Of a stretch of DNA of 64,000 bases, positions 33,557 through 42,343 are shown one piece after another. Position numbers and translations under genes: made by a program. The stretch comes from CAYRJD01 sp965212125 (GTDB lineage: Bacteria; Actinomycetota; Acidimicrobiia; Acidimicrobiales; Poriferisodalaceae): the NCBI GenBank assembly GCA_965212125.1, contig OZ243045.1:310001-374000 (forward strand), written 5' to 3'. Each line of letters starts with the position of its first letter. Position 1 is the stretch's first letter. The notes under the pieces are model-generated. The model was given only the letters and a program-made list of their open reading frames with translations, searched no databases and had not been told where the DNA came from.

Positions 33557-34354
33557 GGTTAGCTGATCAAACCCAAGCGGACTGCCCGACTGCACCGCGT
33601 GATAACGGGCGAACACCTGACTAGGAATGTGCGCCCGCACAAACTCCGGGTCTGCGGCCAACGCAATATCCATCAACTCCAACTTGTCCGGACTTTGTCG
33701 CCATGCAACTGGCACATACAGCGGCAGCTTGAACTCGCGCAAGCGCGGCAAGGCTTCGTATATGGCTTTCTGGAAGGCACATCGGCTTGACCAATCCCAA
33801 TGCGCCGGAGCGAAACCGATTCCCGGGTCTAACAGCAATCTTTCAACCAAACCCCACGGCCGCAGGCGGCGTAGGTGATGGTCAAACCAGTCGAGCATTG
33901 TTTCCGCGGGATTGGTGGTGAGCTGGCGCAGGGTTTTGTCTAGGTCGCGAAAATCACGCCCAAGCATGTACGGCAACACGATCGGCACATCGGAATCTGC
34001 CGCTAGCTGCAACATGTCTTCGGATTGAAGCGCATCGCCCGCATTGAGAATGGTGGCACCTGCTTGGAGAGCTTGCCTGGCGACCTTGGCGTGGCGAGTA
34101 TCAACCGCCACATCAACGGCTCGCTCTTTGCCTAGCGACACCAACCCTGCGAGCGGATCGCGCAGTCGCGCCCATTCCGCCTCGGCTGTCACACCGTCTG
34201 AGAACTCGCTTGAGCCCTCGGCTCCAATGTCAAAATACGTAGCGCCTGCGGCTAGCAAACCTTGGCCGCGCGCCCTGGCTGCCGCCGCGCTATCTACAAA
34301 TGAGAATTCGGCAAGCGAATCGGGTGAGGCATTTACTACGCCAAATATCTGCAA
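33542..34354 (-). CDS. Dihydropteroate synthase-like pterin-binding protein
   Basis: TIM-barrel protein resembling dihydropteroate synthase (270 residues), starting with TTG. The DHPS strands are recognisable but altered: GVVNASPDSL for GILNVTPDSFSDG, FDIGAEGSSEF for the IDIGGESTRPG loop, AVDTRHAKVARQAL for the SVDTxxxxVA strand, and LLLDPGIGFA for the DPGIGFGK strand. The loops that bind pABA and pyrophosphate are changed, so it may not be the housekeeping FolP. Alternatives are another pterin-binding role or a paralogue of unknown reaction. It is 29 bp downstream of the molybdopterin oxidoreductase, which also handles a pterin cofactor; a link is only suggestive. Confidence 0.7.
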   Translation of the reverse strand: MQIFGVVNASPDSLAEFSFVDSAAAARARGQGLLAAGATYFDIGAEGSSEFSDGVTAEAEWARLRDPLAGLVSLGKERAVDVAVDTRHAKVARQALQAGATILNAGDALQSEDMLQLAADSDVPIVLPYMLGRDFRDLDKTLRQLTTNPAETMLDWFDHHLRRLRPWGLVERLLLDPGIGFAPAHWDWSSRCAFQKAIYEALPRLREFKLPLYVPVAWRQSPDKLELMDIALAADPEFVRAHIPSQVFARYHAVQSGSPLGFDQLTDAHV

Positions 34355-34383
34355 CTCAATCCGGCCAGATCAACTTGGCCAAC

Positions 34384-36687
34384 TCAACTCGGCAGGGCCT
34401 CTAGCTGCACGCGCACGTGCTTGTGATGCGGAGTCAGCGACAGCCAATCAACGTCGGCGATGTCGGTTAGCTCATTCACCGCCACACCGTTGATCGTGTG
34501 CTCGCCGGTTTCGTCGGGGTATTCCGTGCCAAACCCGTGCGGCAAAGTCACATGCCCGGGCAAAACCGTGTCGGTTATTTCCACCGGCGCCTCGGCCTCG
34601 CCGCGCTTAGAGGTAATGCGGACGCGCCCATTTTCACCCACACCCAACGTCTCAGCGTCGGTTGGGCTAATGCGCAGCGCTCCGTCGCGATCTTTTTTGC
34701 GCCAGTCGGGGTCGCGCATGATGTCGTTGGCGTTGGACGAGCGTCGCTCGCCGGCCGACAGCACGAACGGAAAACGATCGTTGGGTTGGCGTGGCTCCTC
34801 GCTGCCCAAAGCGCGGAACTCTTCAACTAGCTCGTCAATCATCAGATGCACCTTGCCGTCAAGATGAGCGATGCGATCCCAGGTGTCCGCATAGTCGCTG
34901 GTTGTTACCGCCCGCCCCGACGGCGACTCAATCAGCGCATCAAACAGGTTGCTCGCAAGCTCTAAGCCGTCGCCTTCTATTCCGGTTGCGCGGATGGCAT
35001 CGCCAAATCGCATCGAAGCGTTCATCGTCGCACCGAGCACCACCGAAGCCGGAGCCATTTCGCCTAGCGAAGACTTAAAGCTTTCATACAAAACCACGGG
35101 GAGCTTGGCGCCGATCTCCGGGTTGTCGGCGCTTGCCGTAGCCAGCGCAGACATGAACTGCTCGCGGCCTTGCGCAGCGGCGGCAATCACCGCGTCGCTG
35201 CCCGCGGGTAGTTCGCCCATTGCCTTTAGCAGGCGACTGTGAATCTCAGCTTCGGGCAGCGAATCGCCCAGCGGCTCCAAGATTGGCTGACGGATATGGA
35301 AGTAGTTGGTCGGCATCTCGGCGCTAAAGAACGTCGCCTCGGGCTTCTCATACTGCGAGCAAGCTGGCAGCACGTAATCGGCTTGACGGGCGGTTTCGGT
35401 CATGGCCACGTCGATGACAACCAGGCATTCCAGTTTGGCGAACGCCTCACGGAAACGCTTGGAGTCCGGCAGCGTGTGAAGTGGGTTGGCAGACTCAACG
35501 AACACTGCACGGAAACGATCCGGGTGATCGGTGTCAATGCTGTCTGGAATGGCCGCGCAAGCCATCAGCCCCGCCAGCATCGGCGCACCCACAACCGGAT
35601 CGGTCTCGCCTTCACCGCTGTGTCCGCATAACGGCGCAAGCCGCAGCGGCAGGTTCATGGCGCCCTCGCGTGCAAAGTTGCCGGTCAACAAATACAGCAG
35701 CCTCTGCAGCCAGCTGTTCAGGGTTGAGTGAGGCGCCATCTCTATGCCCAAATCTTCGTCGGTGGCCAGCGATTGGGCTGCGCCGATGGTGTGAGCCGCC
35801 GCCTGCAGTTCCTCTAGCGGCACCCCGCATTTGCGCGCGCATTCGGCAACATCAACCTCGCTGATGAGCGACCGCAGCTCCCCCCAGCCCACGCAGTTTT
35901 CGGCTAGGAACTGCTTGTCAACTAGGTCGTCTGCGATCAAGATGGCGAGCAGGCCGGCTAGCGCCCAGGCGTCGGTGCCGGGAAAGATGCGGAGGTGATG
36001 GTCGGCAATGGCGGCGGTTTCGCTAACGCGCGGGTCAAGCACGATCAACTTCCGGGCATCGTCGTTTTTGATGCGGTTTAGCTCATTGCGTGATTCGGGA
36101 AACCCGTGGCTTTGCCAAGGGTTTTTGCCGATGAATACCGCGCAGTCGGTGTGTTCAAAATCGCCGGTCGGTCCACGGTCTTGGCGGCCGAACAGCTTGC
36201 CCTGCACCCAGAACATGCCGGTTTTTTCTTGCGCCAGGGCGTTGCTGCGATATTTGATGCCCAGGGCGTTGACAAGACCGCGCGCATAAGCGCCAGGGAA
36301 ATGGTTGCCCTGACCGCCGCCGCCGTAATAGAGAATCTTGTCGCCGCCAACCGTGTCGCGAATACCGATCAGCTTCTGCGCTACTTCGGCGATCGCTTGG
36401 TCCCAACTGACTTCCTCAAACGTGCCGTCAGGTTGCCGCTTTAGTGGTGCGGTTAGGCGATCGCGGCTGTTTTGGTAGTAGTCAACGCGCAGGGCTTTTT
36501 CGCAGGTGTAGCCCTTTGACATCGGGTGTTCTTTGTCGCCACGCACGCGTGTTATGCGGCGCTCGTCAAGACGGACTTCAATTCCGCAGTTGTTAGAGCA
36601 GAGGATGCACGCCGTCTTGTGCCACTGCTTGGTGGGGTCTTCCGCCGTGTCGCTAGCCGTGTCTTTATCCATCACGTCTTTATTCAT
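34384..36687 (-). CDS. Molybdopterin oxidoreductase with N-terminal [4Fe-4S] site
   Basis: DMSO reductase-family enzyme with bis-MGD cofactor (767 residues). The N-terminal cluster Cys are C27, C30, C34 and C62 (CILCSNNCG...TCEKA). The Mo-bis-MGD domains follow, with ADYVLPACSQYEKPEATFFS and the C-terminal molydopterin-dinucleotide domain (GHVTLPHGFG). Where formate dehydrogenases have the Sec/Cys molybdenum ligand, the sequence is SNALAQEKTG, with no Cys, Ser or Sec. The Mo may have another ligand, or the reaction may differ from formate oxidation. No signal peptide (cytoplasmic). Probable partner: the divergent ferredoxin gene 83 bp away. Confidence 0.85.
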   Translation of the reverse strand: MNKDVMDKDTASDTAEDPTKQWHKTACILCSNNCGIEVRLDERRITRVRGDKEHPMSKGYTCEKALRVDYYQNSRDRLTAPLKRQPDGTFEEVSWDQAIAEVAQKLIGIRDTVGGDKILYYGGGGQGNHFPGAYARGLVNALGIKYRSNALAQEKTGMFWVQGKLFGRQDRGPTGDFEHTDCAVFIGKNPWQSHGFPESRNELNRIKNDDARKLIVLDPRVSETAAIADHHLRIFPGTDAWALAGLLAILIADDLVDKQFLAENCVGWGELRSLISEVDVAECARKCGVPLEELQAAAHTIGAAQSLATDEDLGIEMAPHSTLNSWLQRLLYLLTGNFAREGAMNLPLRLAPLCGHSGEGETDPVVGAPMLAGLMACAAIPDSIDTDHPDRFRAVFVESANPLHTLPDSKRFREAFAKLECLVVIDVAMTETARQADYVLPACSQYEKPEATFFSAEMPTNYFHIRQPILEPLGDSLPEAEIHSRLLKAMGELPAGSDAVIAAAAQGREQFMSALATASADNPEIGAKLPVVLYESFKSSLGEMAPASVVLGATMNASMRFGDAIRATGIEGDGLELASNLFDALIESPSGRAVTTSDYADTWDRIAHLDGKVHLMIDELVEEFRALGSEEPRQPNDRFPFVLSAGERRSSNANDIMRDPDWRKKDRDGALRISPTDAETLGVGENGRVRITSKRGEAEAPVEITDTVLPGHVTLPHGFGTEYPDETGEHTINGVAVNELTDIADVDWLSLTPHHKHVRVQLEALPS

Positions 36688-36770
36688 ACGGACGCAGCGT
36701 ATTACGGTGCGGCGACCTGTCGCGGCTTGTTAGCGGCACGATCGCCGACGCTGCACTAGCTTCTTGCCTA

Positions 36771-36965
36771 GTGAAAATCGTTGTTGACTCGGAAAAATGC
36801 CAGGGGCATAACCGCTGCTATGCGCTGGCTCCCGATCTAGTTGAGGTAGACGAGTTCGGCTATGCAACCGCTGTCGGCGATGGCGAGGTGCCCGATGAGC
36901 TACAAGATCAGGCCGAACTGGCTGAAGCAAACTGCCCCGAGTTTGCGATAACTCTGGAAAAATAG
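36771..36965 (+). CDS. P450-type [3Fe-4S] ferredoxin
   Basis: Small single-cluster ferredoxin of 64 residues. The cluster motif is C10-x2-H13-x2-C16 with C55-Pro; His in the middle position instead of Cys gives a 3Fe-4S (or His-ligated) cluster in the CYP-associated ferredoxin group. The start is GTG. Such proteins donate electrons to cytochromes P450. It could serve the P450-UbiB fusion, 13 kb away, or the divergent molybdopterin oxidoreductase. The short gap before the ABC ATPase gene (27 bp) suggests co-transcription with an unrelated gene. Confidence 0.88.
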   Translation: MKIVVDSEKCQGHNRCYALAPDLVEVDEFGYATAVGDGEVPDELQDQAELAEANCPEFAITLEK

Positions 36966-36991
36966 GCACCCTTGAGAAACAGGCACATGTA

Positions 36992-38155
36992 ATGGCGACG
37001 GTATCTATTCAAAATCTCACGAAGGTGTACGACAACGGCTTCACGGCTGTTGATGGCCTGAATATTGACATTGAAGACGGTGAGTTCTTGGTGCTGGTGG
37101 GACCTTCGGGCTGCGGAAAATCAACGGCGCTGCGCATGGTAGCGGGCTTGGAAAAAATCAGTTCCGGGCAGTTGATGATTGCCGATGAACTGATGAACGA
37201 CGTTGAACCACGCGACCGCAACGTGGCAATGGTGTTTCAGAACTACGCCCTTTACCCGCATCTGGACGTCGCTCACAACATTTCTTTTCCACTGCGGCTG
37301 GCGGGATTATCCAAATCCGAAATTGACGCCAAGGTAATGGAGGCGGCGCGAATACTGGAGTTGGAGACGCTGTTGGGAAACAGGCCCGCCCAGCTCTCAG
37401 GCGGTCAGCGACAGCGGGTGGCGATGGGTCGTGCCATTGTGCGAGATCCGGTTGCGTTCCTGATGGATGAGCCTCTCTCAAACCTTGATGCCAAGCTGCG
37501 GGTTCAGATGCGCGCCGAAATAACTCGCCTGCAGCATCAACTTGGCGCCACCACTCTTTACGTCACCCACGATCAGGTGGAAGCGATGACCATGGGCGAC
37601 AGGGTGGCGGTGCTGAAAGATGGCGTGCTGCAACAGATTGACGTGCCGACGGTTCTCTACCAGTCTCCCGACAACTTGTTTGTGGCTGGGTTTATCGGCG
37701 CGCCGGCGATGAACCTGCGCAAGGCCCGTTTGAGTTCAAGCGGTGACGCTTGGATTTTGGAGTTGGGTTCCTATCAGTTGCGTCTGGCCGACAAGGTTCT
37801 GGCCGAGCGTCCGGCATTGGCTGGCTACGACCAGGCCGAGGTAGTGATCGGCATCAGACCTGAGGCAATGGAAGACGCTTCAATTCTGGGCGATTCCGAT
37901 CTTCCGCGCATCGCCGCCACGGCCGACCTGACCGAGGCGTTGGGGCCGGATCTGCTGGTGCATTTCCCCTTTGAGGCGCCGTCGGTTGATTCGGGTGACC
38001 CTGATGTTTTGAAAGATCTGGACGACCAACCGCTGATGATTGCGCGCATAGATCCAAACTCACCAGTCAGGGCTGGCTCGCAGCTTGAGCTAGTGGTTGA
38101 TACCGAGCGGCTGCACTTTTTTGACCTGGAAACCCAGCTGGCGATAAGGGCCTAG
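36992..38155 (+). CDS. Carbohydrate ABC transporter ATPase (MalK/UgpC type)
   Basis: ATP-hydrolysing subunit for sugar import (387 residues). Walker A GPSGCGKST, Q-loop FQNYALYPH, signature LSGGQRQRVAMGRAI, Walker B FLMDEPLSNLD and switch His VTHDQ are all intact. The C-terminal TOBE/OB region (from about 245) is typical of MalK/UgpC/MsmK. It converges with the sugar-permease operon, so it most likely energises that importer although it is on the other strand. The stops of the two convergent genes share one CTAG. Confidence 0.93.
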   Translation: MATVSIQNLTKVYDNGFTAVDGLNIDIEDGEFLVLVGPSGCGKSTALRMVAGLEKISSGQLMIADELMNDVEPRDRNVAMVFQNYALYPHLDVAHNISFPLRLAGLSKSEIDAKVMEAARILELETLLGNRPAQLSGGQRQRVAMGRAIVRDPVAFLMDEPLSNLDAKLRVQMRAEITRLQHQLGATTLYVTHDQVEAMTMGDRVAVLKDGVLQQIDVPTVLYQSPDNLFVAGFIGAPAMNLRKARLSSSGDAWILELGSYQLRLADKVLAERPALAGYDQAEVVIGIRPEAMEDASILGDSDLPRIAATADLTEALGPDLLVHFPFEAPSVDSGDPDVLKDLDDQPLMIARIDPNSPVRAGSQLELVVDTERLHFFDLETQLAIRA

Positions 38156-39285
38156 CCCAGCACCTCTGCCATATCAACGAAGCGGCCTTCCGCAATAGAC
38201 ATCTGCGCCGCCAAGCCAACCGCCACCGACAGCAATCCCGCTTCGGGCGTGCTTTCGGTGTTGCGTGTGCCTTGATTTGAGCGCGACCTCACCGCCTCGC
38301 CGAAACGCACGTGCTCAATGTAAGAAGCGCCGTGATGGTGCCCCTGGTAGCGAATCTCCGGATTCTCAGCGAGCGTCTCCTCAACGTCGCCGATTGAGTG
38401 CTTGCCACGGATTCCGGTGCGGACAACCGAATCAGGCACCAGCGCTTCCACTTTGCCCAGGCTGCCCACCACGCTGATCTCTTCTTGGTTGCGGGTGGCT
38501 TCGGCAAACATGCACAAATCCAACATGGCGCGTGCGCCGGAATCAAACTCAACCGCCACATAGGCGTTGTCAAGAATGTCGGGCGTGCGACCGTCGTATA
38601 GCTCATCTAGGTGATTGACGTCTTGGCCGCCGGATGCCATGACGCGGATCGGCTGAGCGTCGGTGATGATGTTCATCAGGTCAAAGAAATGGCAGCACTT
38701 CTCAACCAAGGTGCCGCCCGTGTTTGCGTTGAACCGATTCCAGTCGTTGACCTTTTCTAGAAACGGGAAGCGATGCTCACGGATGGAGACCATCTGAACC
38801 GGCCCCGTTACGCCAGCCTCCACCTGCTCAATCAACTGGGCGATCGCCGGCATGTAGCGGTACTCAAGGCCCACCCAAACCAGCGGGTCGTGAGGCGAAT
38901 CCGCCACGGCGTCAACGACTTGCCGACAATCCGCAACCGTCGTGCACAGGGGTTTTTCGACCAAGACCGGCACCGCAGCGGCAATTACGTCCAGCAAGAT
39001 GTCGGCGTGCGTCATGTTTGGCGTAGCCACAACGACCGCGTCGCAGTCGCCGCCGGCCAGCAGGTCGCGGTGATCGCTGTAGCACTTGGGGCTGGCACTG
39101 TCGGTGGCACTGTCGGCTTCTTCAATTACGGCTTGTGCGCTAGCCAGCGAACCTTCGTCGGGGTCGCTCAGCGCTACCACCTGCGCGTTGTCAATAGCCA
39201 AGATGTCGCGGATGTGCTCAACACCCATCATCCCGGTCCCGATAATCCCGTAACGCAGAGTTTCGCTATTTGTTTTTTCGGTCAA
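38152..39285 (-). CDS. Gfo/Idh/MocA family oxidoreductase
   Basis: NAD(P)-dependent sugar or polyol dehydrogenase (377 residues). Rossmann fold GIIGTGMMGVEHIRD near residue 13, VEKPLCTT with the conserved Lys near 134, and the C-terminal alpha/beta substrate domain (NTGGTLVEKCCHFFDL). The start overlaps the stop of the sugar-permease gene by 4 bp, so it is the last gene of the importer operon and probably acts on the imported sugar. Confidence 0.9.
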   Translation of the reverse strand: MTEKTNSETLRYGIIGTGMMGVEHIRDILAIDNAQVVALSDPDEGSLASAQAVIEEADSATDSASPKCYSDHRDLLAGGDCDAVVVATPNMTHADILLDVIAAAVPVLVEKPLCTTVADCRQVVDAVADSPHDPLVWVGLEYRYMPAIAQLIEQVEAGVTGPVQMVSIREHRFPFLEKVNDWNRFNANTGGTLVEKCCHFFDLMNIITDAQPIRVMASGGQDVNHLDELYDGRTPDILDNAYVAVEFDSGARAMLDLCMFAEATRNQEEISVVGSLGKVEALVPDSVVRTGIRGKHSIGDVEETLAENPEIRYQGHHHGASYIEHVRFGEAVRSRSNQGTRNTESTPEAGLLSVAVGLAAQMSIAEGRFVDMAEVLG

Positions 39286-40316
39286 GACTTGACTGAACCC
39301 GCTAACAGCCCACGCACAAAGAAGCGTTGCAGCAAGAAGAAAACCAGCATCGGCACGGCCGCTTGCACGAAAGCTCCAGACGAGAGCAGGCTCTCCCGCA
39401 ACCCAAACTCACCAGCCAGCGATGTAATTTTGATCGTGGCAGGCCAGTTCGCTCCGTTCGCTCCGATCATTGTGATCGCGATTAGATAATCGTTCCAAGT
39501 CCACATGAACTGGAAGATCGTGAAAGCCGCAAGCGCAGGCACCGAAAGCGGCACCACCAACCGCCAGAAGATTGTGAAGTGGCTGGCTCCGTCTATGCGG
39601 GCGGCTTCAAATAGTTCCTTTGGCAGCGAGGAGATGTAGTTGTGCAACAAAAAGATCGCAAAGGGCATGGCAAACGCCGTGTGTGCGAGCCAGACAGCAG
39701 TGGTCGTGCCTGCCAGATTCAAATCTGGAAACAGCGTTATCACCGTGCCGCTGCCTGGAACCGTCCAGTGCGCTCCTCCCGCAAATAGTTGCAACAGCGG
39801 CAACAGCGCAACCTGGTTTGGCAAAGCCAAAAGCGAAACAGTGACAATAAACATCCACTCGCGCCCCTTGAAAGGAATCCAAGCAAACGCATAAGCGGCG
39901 ATCGCGGCGATAGCAACGGGAATAACCGTGGCGGGGATGGCAATAGCGAAAGAGTTGAACAACGCCTGAGCGAGACCGCCAGTTTGTTGTCCCGACGACA
40001 GCACGTCGGTGTAGTTCGAAAGAGTCCAATCGTTTTCAATAAACGACGTCCACCAGCCAGATCCGCGCTGTGCGTCGCTGGTGCGGAATGAGTTGATTAA
40101 CAAACTAAAGGTGGGGATGCTCCAGATGGCTACGAGCGTCCACAAAATCCAGGTCGGCACCGCGGACAACAAGCGATAGACGAACTTGCCAGCGCGATCA
40201 ACCTTGCCGGCTCTCATGGGTGGGTGACGAGGAGGCTTACCAGGCGAAGCCGTTGGCGCACCTGCAGTGCCGTTGGTGCCAGTCGTCTGAGCGGAAGGTG
40301 ATTCGGTAACGGCCAT
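39282..40316 (-). CDS. Carbohydrate ABC transporter permease (MalG type)
   Basis: Inner-membrane permease with six predicted helices (344 residues). The EAA loop that contacts the ATPase reads EAARIDGASHFTIFWRLVVPLS near residues 235-256. The N-terminal 40 residues are a cytoplasmic Pro/Thr-rich extension before the first helix. The start is 3 bp after the stop of the MalF-like gene. Confidence 0.93.
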   Translation of the reverse strand: MAVTESPSAQTTGTNGTAGAPTASPGKPPRHPPMRAGKVDRAGKFVYRLLSAVPTWILWTLVAIWSIPTFSLLINSFRTSDAQRGSGWWTSFIENDWTLSNYTDVLSSGQQTGGLAQALFNSFAIAIPATVIPVAIAAIAAYAFAWIPFKGREWMFIVTVSLLALPNQVALLPLLQLFAGGAHWTVPGSGTVITLFPDLNLAGTTTAVWLAHTAFAMPFAIFLLHNYISSLPKELFEAARIDGASHFTIFWRLVVPLSVPALAAFTIFQFMWTWNDYLIAITMIGANGANWPATIKITSLAGEFGLRESLLSSGAFVQAAVPMLVFFLLQRFFVRGLLAGSVKS

Positions 40317-40319
40317 GAC

Positions 40320-42230
40320 CTACGCCTTTGCCTTTTGCAGTCGCCGCACGTTGAGAGCCATCACCGGCACCACTCCCAAAAACAGCACCACTGCCAACGC
40401 CGAACCTAACCCCAGATTCGCCTCAGTAAAGGCCCTCTGCCACATCTCATTTGCGATCACCTGCGTGCCGAAATTGCCGTTTGTCATCACCCGCACGATG
40501 TCAAACACCTTCATCACCAACACAATCAGCGCAGTGACGATCACGATGACAGTGGGAGTGATCGTCGGCAAGGTGACTCGAAAGAAGACCTGCTGCGTGG
40601 TCGCTCCGTCCACTTGAGCGGCTTCTATCAGCTCTGCTGGCACCCCTTTGATAGCAGCTGAGAGGATCACCATCGCAAAGCCAGTCTGAATCCAGATCAG
40701 CACCACCATCAGCCATATGTTGTTAAACGGACCTTCTTGCACGAACAAGATCGGATCGGCGATTGCGTCGCCAGCGGGGCCTTCTATGGATCCGCCCAAG
40801 CCAGGTCCCAGCATTCGGTATCCCAACCAGAGAATCGGCAGCGCGCTGATTGCCGCACCAATCGCGATGGCTGTTTGGCGGCGGCGGATGCCAAACAAAC
40901 ACAACCCCGCCATCGCCAGCGTCAGCAATGCCAGAATGACCACCACAATTGCTTGACCAGTTGTGCCTGGCACGAGTCTGCCCAGCCAAACCCAGATGGC
41001 GTTCAGCGTGCCGGTCTGCGGTTTGGATGGTGGTCGAGCGATGTACATGAATCGCCAGATGATTCCTGCCCCAACAAACGAAATCGCTAGGGGCAAGAAG
41101 ATCAGACTCTTCGCCACCGCCTCAAACCGAGCGCGATCAGATAGCACCGCCGCTGCCAGGCCAAGGGCGGTAGAAATGAAAGTCACCACCACCACCCACC
41201 ACAGATTGTTGAGGATCGTTCCTCGCAGGCTGGCAAAGATGGCGAAACTAAGCAGCAGTACGCCAATCATGATTGAAGTGGTTGAGCCGCCAGAGGAAGC
41301 CACTAGTTGTCCACGCCGGCGGCCGCGCACAAACCCGACACCCACTCCGATGGCTAGCAGTCCGATTCCAAAGAAAAATAATCGGCTAGAGAAAATGCCA
41401 GCCCAACCTGAGAGGTCAACGCTGCTGTCATTGGTCAGGATTTCGGTGAAGTTCTTCACCCCCACCAGCTCCTCGCCGCGGTTGTCGTAAAACGACAGAT
41501 AGATCGTCCGAGCCAGGGGCACCAGCAGTCCGAGCACCACGAACAACATCGCTGGACCTAAGAACGCACCGACTCGTGCCCGCTGTTGGATGAGATCTCG
41601 GTCGCTCCGAGATGTGACTGGTCCTGCTCCTAGCGCTGCCCCCGCTAGGGCGGCTGGCACAACAACCGCTAGCGCTAGCGTCGCCCTTGACCCGCCAACT
41701 GCTTCTTCGCTTAAGTCTGCTAGCAGCCAACACCCCGCCGCCCAACTAATGGCCGCTACGCCCAATGCTCCTGACACCCCGGCCCTGCGGAACGGGGCGG
41801 TGATAATGAGGTAGCCAATAATCCCGAAGCCGACAAAAAGAGCAATGCCGATTGTGTCAAGCGCCGGGAAAGCAGTGCTGTTGAGCGCGAAGGTGATTAC
41901 GGTCCCGACAATTGCTCCGCCTGCCGCGCCAACGCCAAGGCGTGCTCGCCGATCAGAAAACAGTCCGGGAGCAGTAGCGGTGGCTCCCACCGTCACAGCC
42001 CCAACGATTATCCAAAAGATTGACGGCCCATCCAGCAGGCGGTTTCCAGCTAAGGCACCGAAGAGTGCAGCACCACCGCCCGCGCCCACCAGAGTTACAT
42101 AGGTTCTCCAGCGATCAACAACAAGGTCAAACAGCCTGTTTGCGCCGGTGAACAAAGCCGCGCTTATGCCTATTGCGATTGCGCTGCTGAGAAAAGCGCG
42201 GATCAGAGCACTCATCGCCTTGCCCCCCAA
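40320..42230 (-). CDS. Carbohydrate ABC transporter permease (MalF type), expanded
   Basis: Permease of 636 residues, about twice the usual MalF-like size of 290-320. The core begins near residue 220 (ARVGAFLGPAMLFVVLGLLVPLARTIYLSFYD), and the EAA loop is EAAQVDGATTQQVFFRVTLP near 545-564. About 215 residues before it form six or so extra hydrophobic helices. Two further hydrophobic insertions interrupt the core, about 280-335 and 420-475. The additional helices are Gly/Ala-rich and have no recognised motif. The start may be ATG 42215 rather than 42230. Gene order is SBP, MalF, MalG. Confidence 0.88.
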   Translation of the reverse strand: MGGKAMSALIRAFLSSAIAIGISAALFTGANRLFDLVVDRWRTYVTLVGAGGGAALFGALAGNRLLDGPSIFWIIVGAVTVGATATAPGLFSDRRARLGVGAAGGAIVGTVITFALNSTAFPALDTIGIALFVGFGIIGYLIITAPFRRAGVSGALGVAAISWAAGCWLLADLSEEAVGGSRATLALAVVVPAALAGAALGAGPVTSRSDRDLIQQRARVGAFLGPAMLFVVLGLLVPLARTIYLSFYDNRGEELVGVKNFTEILTNDSSVDLSGWAGIFSSRLFFFGIGLLAIGVGVGFVRGRRRGQLVASSGGSTTSIMIGVLLLSFAIFASLRGTILNNLWWVVVVTFISTALGLAAAVLSDRARFEAVAKSLIFLPLAISFVGAGIIWRFMYIARPPSKPQTGTLNAIWVWLGRLVPGTTGQAIVVVILALLTLAMAGLCLFGIRRRQTAIAIGAAISALPILWLGYRMLGPGLGGSIEGPAGDAIADPILFVQEGPFNNIWLMVVLIWIQTGFAMVILSAAIKGVPAELIEAAQVDGATTQQVFFRVTLPTITPTVIVIVTALIVLVMKVFDIVRVMTNGNFGTQVIANEMWQRAFTEANLGLGSALAVVLFLGVVPVMALNVRRLQKAKA

Positions 42231-42237
42231 GCGCGCG

Positions 42238-42276
42238 CTAGACCGACCGCTGGGATAGTTCCAGCGATCGGTCTAG
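42238..42276. promoter_or_regulatory. Strong intercistronic hairpin
   Basis: 16-bp arms (42238-42253 and 42261-42276) with one mismatch and a 7-nt loop, starting with CTAGACCGA. It lies between the binding-protein gene and the MalF-like gene on the same strand. Such hairpins often protect or terminate binding-protein mRNA, giving more binding protein than permease; that role is inferred here. Confidence 0.65.
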
Positions 42277-42343
42277 TAGTCACGGTCTTATGTTTTAGCA
42301 GAGTGGGCTAAAACGCACCCTGTCTGCCTAAGAAATCAGCCTG

